In this document: positions 48,818 to 57,068 of the stretch, in pieces
Layout of the letters: each line of letters begins with the position of its first letter
Position numbering within the stretch: position 1 is the stretch's first letter
Source of the DNA: Clostridiales bacterium UBA2432
Lineage (GTDB): Bacteria > Bacillota > Clostridia > Lachnospirales > Vallitaleaceae
Assembly (NCBI GenBank): GCA_002342805.1
Contig: DDQW01000068.1
Location: 124,001-188,000 of the forward strand
Direction of reading: 5' to 3'
Length of the DNA stretch: 64,000 nt
Position numbers and translations under genes: made by a program
Notes under the pieces: model-generated
Told to the model about the DNA's origin: nothing
What the model saw: only the letters and a program-made list of their open reading frames with translations
The model's database searches: none

Positions 48818-49600
48818 AGGATTTTTCTTTGGTTTCTTCAAAATCAAAGTTTCTGGATTTCTTTTCATGAAGGGGAATTAATTCTAACTCGTATACTTTA
48901 TTGTCGGTACAAAACAAAAGCTGATAATCGAAAGTCATAATAACAAGACCTTTTGTCCCCTTGTGATAATGAACTTGTAACCTTTGAGAATTCATAGTTT
49001 TGTAGTATTGTTTTTCAAATTTAATGCAATGTCCTGTATCGAATTTACGTTCAGCGATTACAGCAAGTGTTTGATTAATTACTGAAGATTATGGTTGCGA
49101 AATGAAGACAGATTTGGTATTGTTTATAGGAAGTGAAAACTTAGCGTTGTGTTCTTTTATGTAGGAGTTTAAGAACGCATTGGCTTCGCTAAGTGTGTTG
49201 ATGCCTTCCAGTCGCATTGCGATTGGGAGGCGTTGTTGTAAAGTCTGAAACGCCCGTTCGACACCGAGTTGATGGCAAGCATAGCCGGAATACCATAAGT
49301 GGTAAGGATTTGGTGAAAGACGTTGTAGTACGTGGAGAAAGGATATGTTCACTATATAAGATGTTAGCAAGAGCTGGTGGGGAGATGGAAATAGAATCAT
49401 GCTTTGCCATTAACTCACAAGCATAAGAAAAGGTAGCATCCCAGTATTTATTGTTGTAGAGTGTGATGATAGTCGTCTTTAATTCATGGGAACTGGTGTG
49501 AAGTGGTTTGCGCCCTTTATTGCCGTGATGATCTCTTTCTAGTTGTTTTATAGAAGTTATATCATACAATATATTTACTAAATGGGACATAGTCACAAAT
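48807..49600 (-). pseudogene. Wrecked ISNCY-like transposase gene
   Basis: The minus strand holds pieces in order but in different frames. About 49330-49596 encodes HGNKGRKP and ELKTTIITLYNNKYWDATF (N-terminal region). About 49095-49275 encodes GVERAFQTLQQRL, MRLEGINTLSEANAFLN and YIKEHNAKFSLP (end of the DDE domain with the last Glu). About 48815-49075 encodes the C-terminal region with HKGTKGLVIMTFD. The middle of the catalytic domain with the two Asp residues has been deleted. No terminal inverted repeats were found. Confidence 0.75.
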
Positions 49601-49661
49601 GGTATATAAGGACATTATCACATTTGGTCCATAAACTGTAACAAAAAATAACTAAAAAAGA

Positions 49662-49690
49662 TTGACAAACATATGTGGTTTTGTTACAAT
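49662..49690 (+). promoter_or_regulatory. Promoter of first lacI gene
   Basis: TTGACA (49662-49667), 17-base spacer, TACAAT (49685-49690): a near-consensus vegetative promoter. The operator begins nine bases downstream of the -10 hexamer. Confidence 0.85.
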
Positions 49691-49698
49691 TAACAGGA

Positions 49699-49713
49699 AA
49701 TCGATTGCCGGAG
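49699..49713. promoter_or_regulatory. LacI-type operator at first lacI promoter (autoregulation)
   Basis: AATCGATTGCCGGAG shares ATCGATTGCCG with the two sites before the TRAP genes (50827 and 50904). Its position right behind the -10 element would let the regulator block its own transcription. Confidence 0.7.
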
Positions 49714-49720
49714 ATGAAAA

Positions 49721-50776
49721 ATGGAAAAAAGAATAACGATTTATGATATAGCAAAGGAATTAGATTTATCGCCTAGTACAGTATCTAGAGTTTTAGGAAA
49801 CTCAAATAGAAGAGTAAATCCTAAAATTAAAAAAAGAGTTGAAGAAGCTGCAGTTCGAATGAACTATCATCCAAATTCTATTGCAAGAAACCTGAAGAAA
49901 AGCACGAATAATACAATAGGTGTTATATTACCATCAATTGATAATCCTTTCTATCCATCTATTGTTAGAGGGATGGAAGACGAAGCTATTAAACATAATT
50001 ATTCAATCAATGTGTGTAGTTGTGATAGAGAAGATGGTAGAACTGATAAATATCTAGAACGACTTATTGGAGATCGAGTTAGTGGTATAGTCACAATATT
50101 TATGGATAATACTCTAAATAGCCTGGAAAATTTCATTAAAAGAGGCGGTAATGTAGTTTCGATTGGAACAAAAAGTCAGTTCATAGAAGATGTTCCAACA
50201 ATGCTTTTTGATAAAGAACATGAAGCTTATATCGTAACGAAACATCTCTTAGAGTTAGGACATAGAAATATTGCACTTTTTATTTCTAAGATAAACAATA
50301 AGATACGTGAAGAGAAGCTGCAAGGATACAGGAGAGCGTTAAGAGAGTATAAGCTTGGTTTGAAGCATGAATTTATATTCATTGACGAAGAAACGAGTGA
50401 GATAAGTTCTAAAGATTCTATACCGGATTGCAATTCAGGAATCTCGTGTGCTAAAGAAATGTTTTTGAGTAGTAAAGGTATTACAGGCATTGTTTGTATG
50501 AATGATTTAGTTGCGTTAGGTGCGATATCTGTAATTAGAGAAAAGGGTTATTTAATACCTGCGGATTACTCGGTCATTGGCTTTGATGATACTTTTTTTT
50601 CGGATTTGATTGAACCACAGATTACTACATTGAAAGTGAATAAGTATGAAGTGGGAAAACAAGCAATCAAGTATCTATTACAAGTTATTGAGGGAAAGGA
50701 ATTTGAATATAAGATAGATTGTTCGCGAGATGTGAATTTAGTTATAAGAAATAGCACAGCAGAGTTGTGTGAATAA
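49721..50776 (+). CDS. LacI family transcriptional regulator (TRAP operon)
   Basis: 351 residues: N-terminal helix-turn-helix (TIYDIAKELDLSPSTVSRVL) with hinge helix (NSIARNLKK), then a sugar-binding-protein-like effector domain (IGVILPSIDNPFYPSIVRG, GIVCMNDLVALGAISV, IGFDDTFFSDLIEPQITTL). The ATG follows GGAGATG and a promoter-operator. It is followed after 193 bp by the TRAP transporter genes in the same direction. A repressor released by an imported sugar acid or its metabolite is the usual arrangement; the effector is unknown. Confidence 0.94.
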   Translation: MEKRITIYDIAKELDLSPSTVSRVLGNSNRRVNPKIKKRVEEAAVRMNYHPNSIARNLKKSTNNTIGVILPSIDNPFYPSIVRGMEDEAIKHNYSINVCSCDREDGRTDKYLERLIGDRVSGIVTIFMDNTLNSLENFIKRGGNVVSIGTKSQFIEDVPTMLFDKEHEAYIVTKHLLELGHRNIALFISKINNKIREEKLQGYRRALREYKLGLKHEFIFIDEETSEISSKDSIPDCNSGISCAKEMFLSSKGITGIVCMNDLVALGAISVIREKGYLIPADYSVIGFDDTFFSDLIEPQITTLKVNKYEVGKQAIKYLLQVIEGKEFEYKIDCSRDVNLVIRNSTAELCE

Positions 50777-50826
50777 AGTGAATTAGTTGCTACACTAATG
50801 TGTAGCATTAATTTCAACATCTGGGA

Positions 50827-50841
50827 TATCGATTGCCGATA
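50827..50841. promoter_or_regulatory. LacI-type operator 1 before TRAP genes
   Basis: TATCGATTGCCGATA: arms TATCG and CGATA are inverted repeats around ATTGC. The core is shared with the site at the lacI promoter. Confidence 0.7.
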
Positions 50842-50903
50842 TTTGGTTTAATAATAAAAAAGGATGCTACACCAAGGTGTGGCTTACATTATCCCTGAAG
50901 GGA

Positions 50904-50918
50904 TATCGATTGCCGAAA
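50904..50918. promoter_or_regulatory. LacI-type operator 2 before TRAP genes
   Basis: TATCGATTGCCGAAA, 77 bp from operator 1. It overlaps TTGCCG, which with TATGAA at 50935 could form a weak promoter for dctP. Two sites at fixed spacing suggest looping or cooperative binding. Confidence 0.65.
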
Positions 50919-50969
50919 TTATTTCATAAGTAATTATGAATTAATCATAATAAAAAAAAGGAGAAAAAA

Positions 50970-51974
50970 ATGAAAAAATTAATGTTAATGGTAGTAGCAA
51001 TGATTTTAGTGGTAGCGGGGTGTTCTAACTCTGGGGAAACAAAGGGGGCTGCTTCCGGAGGAAAAGAGGTCGAGATAATTTCTTTTAAATTGGCTGATAA
51101 TCAACCTCTATCAAGTCCTTTAGCACAGTCTGGCGAAAAATTCGCAGAATTGGTTGAAGAGAAGACCGACGGAGTTGTACAAATTGAAGTTTATCCTAAT
51201 GCACAACTTGGAGAAGAAGCGGAGACTACTGAGCAGATAAAGGCAGGAGCACTGGACTTTGCACGCATCAATGTGGTTCAATTATCACAATATGTAGATG
51301 GATATGAAGCGCTAACACTTCCTTATATGTATGACAACGACGATCATCGATGGGCAGTGGTTGACGGTAGTGTTGGTCAAGCTCTAAACGAAAAAATCCA
51401 GGAAGAAACTGGTATGTATGTACTGAATTATCTTTCATCCGGTTGGAGATCTTTCTATACATTGGAAAAAGCTGAGTCACTTAGTGATCTTGAAGGAATG
51501 AAAATTAGAGTTATGGATTCAGCAGCTAACATCAACATGATCAAAGCTTTGAATGCGACACCAACTCCAATGCCATACGCTGACGTATTTACTGCTTTGC
51601 AGACAGGTGTAATTGATGGTGCTGAAAATGATTTTGTTAGTTATACAACTTCAGGACATTTTGAAGTGGCTAAATATTATATGGAAGATAGACATACAGC
51701 TGGATTCGGAAATTTAATCATGAGCAATAAAGCAAAAGAAAAACTAACGGACGAACAATTTGCAATAATTCAAGAATGTGCTATTGAGGCAGCAAAATGG
51801 CAAAGAGAAGCTATGCTTGAAGCTCAAAAGGCAGAAAAGCAAGTTGCTATAGATGCTGGATGTACATTCACGGAAGTCGATATTAAGGAATTCCAAGACG
51901 CTGTTCAACCAATGTATGCTGATTATGACTATCTGGAAACAATTATCTCAGATATTAAGAATTTCGATTATTAA
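50970..51974 (+). CDS. dctP: TRAP transporter substrate-binding lipoprotein
   Basis: 334 residues, lipobox VAGC after the signal sequence, then the DctP fold (LADNQPLSSPLAQSGEKF, YPNAQLGEEAE, LSDLEGMKIRVMDS with the carboxylate-binding Arg, ALQTGVIDGAEND). DctP proteins bind organic acids such as dicarboxylates, uronates or aldonates; the conserved Arg supports an acid substrate. AAGGAG precedes the ATG. A hairpin follows, then the two membrane subunit genes. In this setting a sugar acid from the glycan is likely (inference). Confidence 0.94.
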   Translation: MKKLMLMVVAMILVVAGCSNSGETKGAASGGKEVEIISFKLADNQPLSSPLAQSGEKFAELVEEKTDGVVQIEVYPNAQLGEEAETTEQIKAGALDFARINVVQLSQYVDGYEALTLPYMYDNDDHRWAVVDGSVGQALNEKIQEETGMYVLNYLSSGWRSFYTLEKAESLSDLEGMKIRVMDSAANINMIKALNATPTPMPYADVFTALQTGVIDGAENDFVSYTTSGHFEVAKYYMEDRHTAGFGNLIMSNKAKEKLTDEQFAIIQECAIEAAKWQREAMLEAQKAEKQVAIDAGCTFTEVDIKEFQDAVQPMYADYDYLETIISDIKNFDY

Positions 51975-52005
51975 TTTTATAAAGAGTCAGATCTCAAAAA
52001 TTTTT

Positions 52006-52038
52006 AGAGCCTTGGGATAGATAACCCTTGGCTCTTTT
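52006..52038 (+). terminator. Hairpin (attenuator) between dctP and dctQ
   Basis: AGAGCCTTGGG pairs with CCCTTGGCTCT except for two central mismatches; TTTT follows. It probably lets dctP be expressed above the membrane subunits. Confidence 0.7.
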
Positions 52039-52056
52039 ATTGAAAGAAGGGATAAC

Positions 52057-52560
52057 ATGCAACAGATTGAAAGTATCATATTAAAGATTATAGACCTATT
52101 TAGAAATATATGTTCTGGACTACTGGTATTAACACTGTGTATAACAGGGTTACATGTGTTTTTTAGATATGTTCTTAATAACCCATTGATTTGGTCAGAA
52201 GAGGCGTCCTTGTTACTCTTGATATGGTTTGGTTTTTTTTCCATATCAAATGAATTGTTTTTAGAAGATCATATCGCTATTGTTATGTTTTATGAAAAAC
52301 TTCCTAAGAAAGCTCAACAACTTTTAGATATTATCAGACATCTTATATTGGGAGTTTTTTGTATAATTATGACCTATTACCTGGTTGTTATTACGAACTC
52401 TATTGCCGGAAATACATTACCGGTAAGCGGTTTGCCAAAAATACTAATGTATATACCGGTAATTATTGCATCTATACTCATGTCCTTATATAGCATCATA
52501 TTGCTTATAAGAACCGGTCTTGAAATAAAAGAAACTAGGAGGAAAACAAATGAGCGCTGA
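52057..52560 (+). CDS. dctQ: TRAP transporter small membrane subunit
   Basis: 167 residues with four membrane segments (about 17-37, 47-67, 88-110 and 127-150) and the family landmarks FFRYVLNNPLIWSEEASLLLLIW and LPVSGLPK. AGAAGGG precedes the ATG. It overlaps dctM by 11 bp, as usual for the pair. Confidence 0.93.
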   Translation: MQQIESIILKIIDLFRNICSGLLVLTLCITGLHVFFRYVLNNPLIWSEEASLLLLIWFGFFSISNELFLEDHIAIVMFYEKLPKKAQQLLDIIRHLILGVFCIIMTYYLVVITNSIAGNTLPVSGLPKILMYIPVIIASILMSLYSIILLIRTGLEIKETRRKTNER

Positions 52561-53842
52561 AGTTGTTGGCTTGATTATACTTTTTGCGACGTTGGCAATA
52601 CTTATGTTGATAAGGATACCAATTGCCTTCTCATTAGGCATTGCCAGCTTGATGACAGCATTATTTTTAGATATTAATTTATTTTTACTATTTCAAAAGA
52701 TGGTAATATCACTTTACAATTTCGGATTCTTAGCGGTACCTTTCTTTATACTGGCAGCATCTATCATGACGGAAGGTGGTATCAGTGACAAGCTTATGAA
52801 GTTTGCAGATGTACTTATTGGACGTATCAGAGGTGGTACTGCAATGGCAAATATTGTTGTAAGTATGTTTTTTGGCGGTATCAGTGGTTCCTCTGTTGCT
52901 GATGTATCATCAATTGGTGCTTTGCTGATTCCTGCGATGGAAAAAGAAGGTTATGACAAGGATTATAGTGTTGCAGTAACTGTAACTTCTTCTGTCCAAG
53001 GAATTATCATTCCACCGAGTCAAAATATGATTTATTATGCCATTGCAGCAGGTGGTCTCTCCATAAGTAAACTTTTTATTGCAGGATATATTCCTGGATT
53101 ACTTTTAGGTCTTGCTTTAATGACGGTAGCTTATGCAGTAGCTAAAAAGAGAAACTATCCTATTGGGAAAAAATATTCTTTTAAAGAAGGTCTAAAAATT
53201 TCATTTGATTCCTTACTAGGACTGACAACTATATTCATTATTATCGGAGGTATCGTAGGTGGGATATTCACACCAACAGAATCAGCTGGTATTGCGGCCA
53301 TTTATGGTCTGATTATTACGTCTTTTGTATATAAGACGATGACAATTAAACGGTTTAAAAAAGTTCTTAAAGGATCATTGAATTCCCTTGCAACAATTAT
53401 GGCAGTTATTTCTATGTCATCTATGTTTGGATATATTCTAGCCTATTTAAAAGTACCAACAATGATTTCAGAGTTTATGTTGTCTCTTACAGATAATCCA
53501 ATACTAATCATGTTGATGATTAATATTGTACTTTTAGTAGCAGGTATGTTTATGGATATGGCTGTATTGATCTTTATGTTGACACCGATATTTTTACCGG
53601 TTGCCACAACCATTGGATATGATCCCATTCATTTTGGGATCATTATGATCTTGAATCTTGGTATTGGCTTATGTACACCACCAGTAGGTAATTCTTTATT
53701 TGTGGGTTGCGCAATCGCAAAACTGCCTATAGAAAAATCATTTAAAGCATTTATGCCGTTTTATTCAGCAATCGCGCTGTTATTGATTCTACTGATTATA
53801 TTCCCACAGATTTCACTTTGGTTACCATCAGTTATTGGATAA
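52550..53842 (+). CDS. dctM: TRAP transporter large membrane subunit
   Basis: 430 residues with about 12 membrane segments; the transport channel of the sodium-driven TRAP system. Landmarks are IPIAFSLGIAS, FFGGISGSSVADVSSIGALLIPAM, IIPPSQNMIYYA, GGIFTPTESAGIAAIYG and LGIGLCTPPVGNSLFVG. The ribosome site CTAGGAGG lies inside dctQ. Confidence 0.95.
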   Translation: MSAEVVGLIILFATLAILMLIRIPIAFSLGIASLMTALFLDINLFLLFQKMVISLYNFGFLAVPFFILAASIMTEGGISDKLMKFADVLIGRIRGGTAMANIVVSMFFGGISGSSVADVSSIGALLIPAMEKEGYDKDYSVAVTVTSSVQGIIIPPSQNMIYYAIAAGGLSISKLFIAGYIPGLLLGLALMTVAYAVAKKRNYPIGKKYSFKEGLKISFDSLLGLTTIFIIIGGIVGGIFTPTESAGIAAIYGLIITSFVYKTMTIKRFKKVLKGSLNSLATIMAVISMSSMFGYILAYLKVPTMISEFMLSLTDNPILIMLMINIVLLVAGMFMDMAVLIFMLTPIFLPVATTIGYDPIHFGIIMILNLGIGLCTPPVGNSLFVGCAIAKLPIEKSFKAFMPFYSAIALLLILLIIFPQISLWLPSVIG

Positions 53843-53893
53843 AAGGAAAGGAAAGTGTGATATTGGTTTTGATGGATATCATACAAGAGATAA

Positions 53894-55000
53894 ATGTTAG
53901 CTAAAATATTTGATAAACCGATAAAAGTGTCCTGTGAGAGAGCCTGGAGAACTTATGTAGGTGGCAGTAAAATCGGTGAACTAATGGAAGAAACTAATCA
54001 ATCGGATACAAATTTTCCGGAACTATGGATTCTATCAACAGTGAGAGCTAGTAATAGCGACAGGAAAGATATTGTTGAAGGGCTTGGAAAAATAAATATT
54101 GCTGGGTATGAAGCGCTAACCTTAGCTGAATTGATTATGAAACATCCTATCGAAATGCTGGGTAAGAATCATGCTTTGGCAACGGAGAATAAAATGGGTG
54201 TTCTTACAAAAATAATCGATTCCAAGGAACGTCTAACGATACAAACCCATCCCACTAAGGAAAATGCCAGACGCTTTTTTGATTCGGATTACGGAAAGAC
54301 TGAAGCATGGCACATCCTTGGCACAAGGGATGAAAATGCTTGTATTTACCTTGGATTTAAAGAAGAGATCAAATTTGAAGATTTCAAGGAATCTTTCTAT
54401 AGCCAGAATCTAGATGATATGCTAAATATGTTGCATAAAATAGAGGTTAAGGAGGGTGAAACTTATTTGATTCCCGGAGGGTTTCCCCATGCCATAGGTG
54501 AGAGTTGTATGCTTATTGAAATCCAGGAACCAACAGATTATACCTTGCGAGTAGAGAAAACCACGCCATTTGGATTGACAATCAATGATCTTGATTGTCA
54601 TCAAGGCATTGGAGTCGATAATATGTTCGAATGCTTTGATCAGCAGGGTTATAAATTGGAAGAAATTATTGATAAGTGTCAGTTGAGTCGCCCTAAACTT
54701 CAAGTGGGGAGTAATTTCATTGAAGAGCTAGTAACTTATAAGGATACAAACTGTTTCTCATTGGAGAAGATTTTAATTAAAGAAAAAATGGATTTTGTCT
54801 CAGAAGATGTTTTTTATGGGTTATTTATTTATGAGGGGAAAGGTGATCTAATCGTGGATAAGTCAAATGAGAAATCAACAAGACAATTTCGTCAGGGCGA
54901 TGCATTTTTCATAACGCCTAGTTGTCATGAGTTTCAACTGAAGGCTGATTTAGATAAGCCAATAGTGGTATTTAAATTGAAAGGGCAAGAGATATCATGA
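53894..55000 (+). CDS. manA: Mannose-6-phosphate isomerase, class I
   Basis: Zinc enzyme interconverting mannose-6-phosphate and fructose-6-phosphate; 368 residues in two cupin-like halves. Zinc ligands are seen in IQTHP, KTEAWHIL and the PGGFPHAIG region. The ribosome site is weak (AGAGA). It lies 51 bp after dctM and its end overlaps the cupin gene by 4 bp, so it belongs to the TRAP operon. Mannose entering from the same glycan, or a related aldose isomerisation, would explain the location. Confidence 0.88.
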   Translation: MLAKIFDKPIKVSCERAWRTYVGGSKIGELMEETNQSDTNFPELWILSTVRASNSDRKDIVEGLGKINIAGYEALTLAELIMKHPIEMLGKNHALATENKMGVLTKIIDSKERLTIQTHPTKENARRFFDSDYGKTEAWHILGTRDENACIYLGFKEEIKFEDFKESFYSQNLDDMLNMLHKIEVKEGETYLIPGGFPHAIGESCMLIEIQEPTDYTLRVEKTTPFGLTINDLDCHQGIGVDNMFECFDQQGYKLEEIIDKCQLSRPKLQVGSNFIEELVTYKDTNCFSLEKILIKEKMDFVSEDVFYGLFIYEGKGDLIVDKSNEKSTRQFRQGDAFFITPSCHEFQLKADLDKPIVVFKLKGQEIS

Positions 55001-55689
55001 GTCAAAAGTTGAACATGTCAAGAATTAAACTTAAGGGGATAAATAATTCTTTAATAAAGAAAATGAACAACATACGTGGTGTAAATATTAAATGTGTCCA
55101 CCTGAATAATGGAGAGCTAATTGATATTCATGTTAAAAGTGGTCTTGTAATATTATTTGTTTCAATGGGAAGTGGAAGAATCATAGATTCTTCTAATACA
55201 AGATATGATAAAAAACTTGGTTCGAATTCCTTCTTTATTCTTAAAGCTTGCGATACATTTCAGCTTGAAGCAAAAACACACGGAACTGTAATTGTCGAAT
55301 TTCATTTAAGCGACTATAATGTTCAGGAATATGAAAGTAATCTACCTATGATAATTGAAGAAAAAGACAAAGTGCTTGTCGTTGATTCAAATAAGACACC
55401 AATAACTACTTCAACCATGTGGCTTCAAAAAAATATATTACCTGGTATAATTATCGGGGGTGTTAGTAGTAGAGGTGAGAATAAAGTACCCTTTCATAAG
55501 CATCCTAAAATAGAACAGGTTTTTATTTCTCTTTCCAATAATCAGGCAAAGTTAGTCATAGATGGATTACATGTTGATTTCCATGAAAATGAAGTGATTC
55601 ATATTCCTTTAGGATCAGAACATGGTGTAGTATCTTCAAACCAGGGTATGATCAACTATATTTGGCTTGATTTTATTGAGATTAATTAA
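54997..55689 (+). CDS. Bicupin protein of unknown function
   Basis: 230 residues in two beta-barrel halves. The second half carries cupin metal-ligand motifs (PFHKHPKIEQVF and HIPLGSEHGV), while the first lacks them. Start overlaps the manA stop (ATGA). Cupins in such clusters include sugar isomerases and KdgF-like uronate enzymes; neither is clearly matched. Last gene of the operon, followed by a strong terminator. Confidence 0.75.
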   Translation: MSQKLNMSRIKLKGINNSLIKKMNNIRGVNIKCVHLNNGELIDIHVKSGLVILFVSMGSGRIIDSSNTRYDKKLGSNSFFILKACDTFQLEAKTHGTVIVEFHLSDYNVQEYESNLPMIIEEKDKVLVVDSNKTPITTSTMWLQKNILPGIIIGGVSSRGENKVPFHKHPKIEQVFISLSNNQAKLVIDGLHVDFHENEVIHIPLGSEHGVVSSNQGMINYIWLDFIEIN

Positions 55690-55740
55690 TGGAAATATAT
55701 GTAGGGACTCTATCAAAATAAAGTTTAAAACTGTCCTAAA

Positions 55741-55780
55741 AAAAAATGATTAGCACCGTAAGGTGCTGGTCATTTTTTTA
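55741..55780 (+). terminator. Rho-independent terminator after TRAP operon
   Basis: AGCACC/GGTGCT stem with GTAA loop, extended by flanking AAAAATGA and TCATTTTT, ending in a run of seven T. The symmetric A/T flanks could make it work in both directions. Confidence 0.9.
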
Positions 55781-55910
55781 TAAGGCTTTACCCTCAGACT
55801 TGTAACCTACTATTAGACAATATCCTTTCCTTTTGGGTCATAATCATTTGCGTCTACATAAGACTTTATCATATACGATTCAGAATACGGTTGGATAAAT
55901 AAATTGAGTG

Positions 55911-55939
55911 TTGACATATATAAAAGGAAAGAGTAAAAT
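55911..55939 (+). promoter_or_regulatory. Promoter of second lacI gene
   Basis: TTGACA (55911-55916), 17-base spacer, TAAAAT (55934-55939). The operator follows four bases downstream. Confidence 0.85.
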
Positions 55940-55942
55940 ATA

Positions 55943-55957
55943 GAAAACGATTACTAT
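55943..55957. promoter_or_regulatory. LacI-type operator at second lacI promoter
   Basis: GAAAACGATTACTAT, one base different from the fucI site (57008). It sits just after the -10, the position for autorepression. Confidence 0.75.
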
Positions 55958-55976
55958 ATAGATGGAAGAGGTTATT

Positions 55977-56987
55977 ATGGCAACAATAAAAGATGTAGCT
56001 AGAGAGGCGAATGTTTCTGTCGCTACGGTCTCGAGAGTACTGAATAATAATTATCCTGTACATAAAGATACAAGGGATACGGTTATGAAAGCAGTAGAAA
56101 AACTTCATTATCAACGCAATGCTGTAGCAAGAGGCCTTAAGAAAAAAGAAACTTTTCTGATTGGGCTTGTAGCTCCGGATATTTCTAACCCTTACTATAT
56201 GGAAATTGCTCGGGGAATTGAAAGTATTGTAAGCCAAGAGGGGTATAGCTTGATTTTTTGTAGTACGGATGAAGAACAGGAGAAAGAAGAGCAGATGCTA
56301 ACTATGTTACATGGAAGGCAAGTCGATGCTGTCATTCTAGCATCGAGATCAGTAAATGGTGAAGTTATTAATTATTTTATAAAAGATGGCATGACGATTG
56401 TTCTTATCGATACTAAGATAAGTGGTGTTGTGACAGATTCAGTTTATGAAAATGATTATGATGCTGTTGTAGAAGCTATTGAATATGCCATTGATATGGG
56501 GCATAGTAAGATTGGAATTATTAATGGTAACATGTCTGTAAGTACTGGAAAATCAAGATTTAAAGCATATCAAGATATTTTGGCAAAATATGATATTCCT
56601 GTTAGAGACGATTATATGGTTGAAGGTAAATTTAGTCGTCATGTAGCCTATAGAAATGCTAAGACTATGCTAGAAATAATGAAAGATGATTTGCCGACAC
56701 TTATTTTTTCGGCGAATAACTATATGACAGAAGGTCTTATAATAGCTATGAAAGAGATTGGTTTAACTATTGGACAAGATATTTCTATTATTTCTTTTGG
56801 TGATGTCTCTGTGCCGGGCTTATTAGATGTTAAATTGACCATTTTAGAACAAAATTCTTCGCAGATTGGTCGCAATGCAGGTAAATTACTCCTCGAACGA
56901 TTAAACAATACAGTGCCAAGCAATAGCTTTCGTGAAGTTGAATTACAATTGAACTTTAAGCAGAGAGATTCTGTAAAAAAAATATGA
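55977..56987 (+). CDS. LacI family transcriptional regulator (fucose genes)
   Basis: 336 residues from the ATG at 55977, which follows AAGAGG and gives the usual MATIKDVAREANVS start; an in-frame ATG at 55962 overlaps the ribosome site. Helix-turn-helix VSVATVSRVLNNNYPV and hinge NAVARGLKKK are followed by an effector domain (IGLVAPDISNPYYMEIARG; ISFGDVSVPGLLDV). Next to fucI, with matching operators before its own gene, fucI and the CUT2 importer, it is probably the repressor of L-fucose uptake and catabolism. Confidence 0.94.
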   Translation: MATIKDVAREANVSVATVSRVLNNNYPVHKDTRDTVMKAVEKLHYQRNAVARGLKKKETFLIGLVAPDISNPYYMEIARGIESIVSQEGYSLIFCSTDEEQEKEEQMLTMLHGRQVDAVILASRSVNGEVINYFIKDGMTIVLIDTKISGVVTDSVYENDYDAVVEAIEYAIDMGHSKIGIINGNMSVSTGKSRFKAYQDILAKYDIPVRDDYMVEGKFSRHVAYRNAKTMLEIMKDDLPTLIFSANNYMTEGLIIAMKEIGLTIGQDISIISFGDVSVPGLLDVKLTILEQNSSQIGRNAGKLLLERLNNTVPSNSFREVELQLNFKQRDSVKKI

Positions 56988-57007
56988 ATCCTTTGTTTAA
57001 ATAAATA

Positions 57008-57022
57008 GTAAACGATTACTAT
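57008..57022. promoter_or_regulatory. LacI-type operator before fucI
   Basis: GTAAACGATTACTAT, with inverted arms AGTAA/TTACT. It overlaps a likely -10 (TACTAT) downstream of TTGTTT at 56993. Confidence 0.75.
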
Positions 57023-57068
57023 CAAATTATGTTGATGAACCTACTTAAGGTAGGGCAAGGAGGAAAAA

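Larger units (their letters stand above)
50789..50921. repeat. 77-bp tandem repeat, each with hairpin plus operator
   Basis: Two units exactly 77 bp apart. Unit 1 has a hairpin at 50789-50806 (GCTACAC ... GTGTAGC) and an operator at 50827-50841. Unit 2 has a hairpin at 50866-50883 (GCTACACC ... GGTGTGGC) and an operator at 50904-50918. The hairpin-operator spacing is 20 bases in both. Sequence between them is partly conserved. It lies between lacI and the TRAP genes. Confidence 0.8.

Noticed and set aside
49217..49426. 69-codon plus-strand frame
   Set aside because: Antisense to the ISNCY-like transposase remnant.
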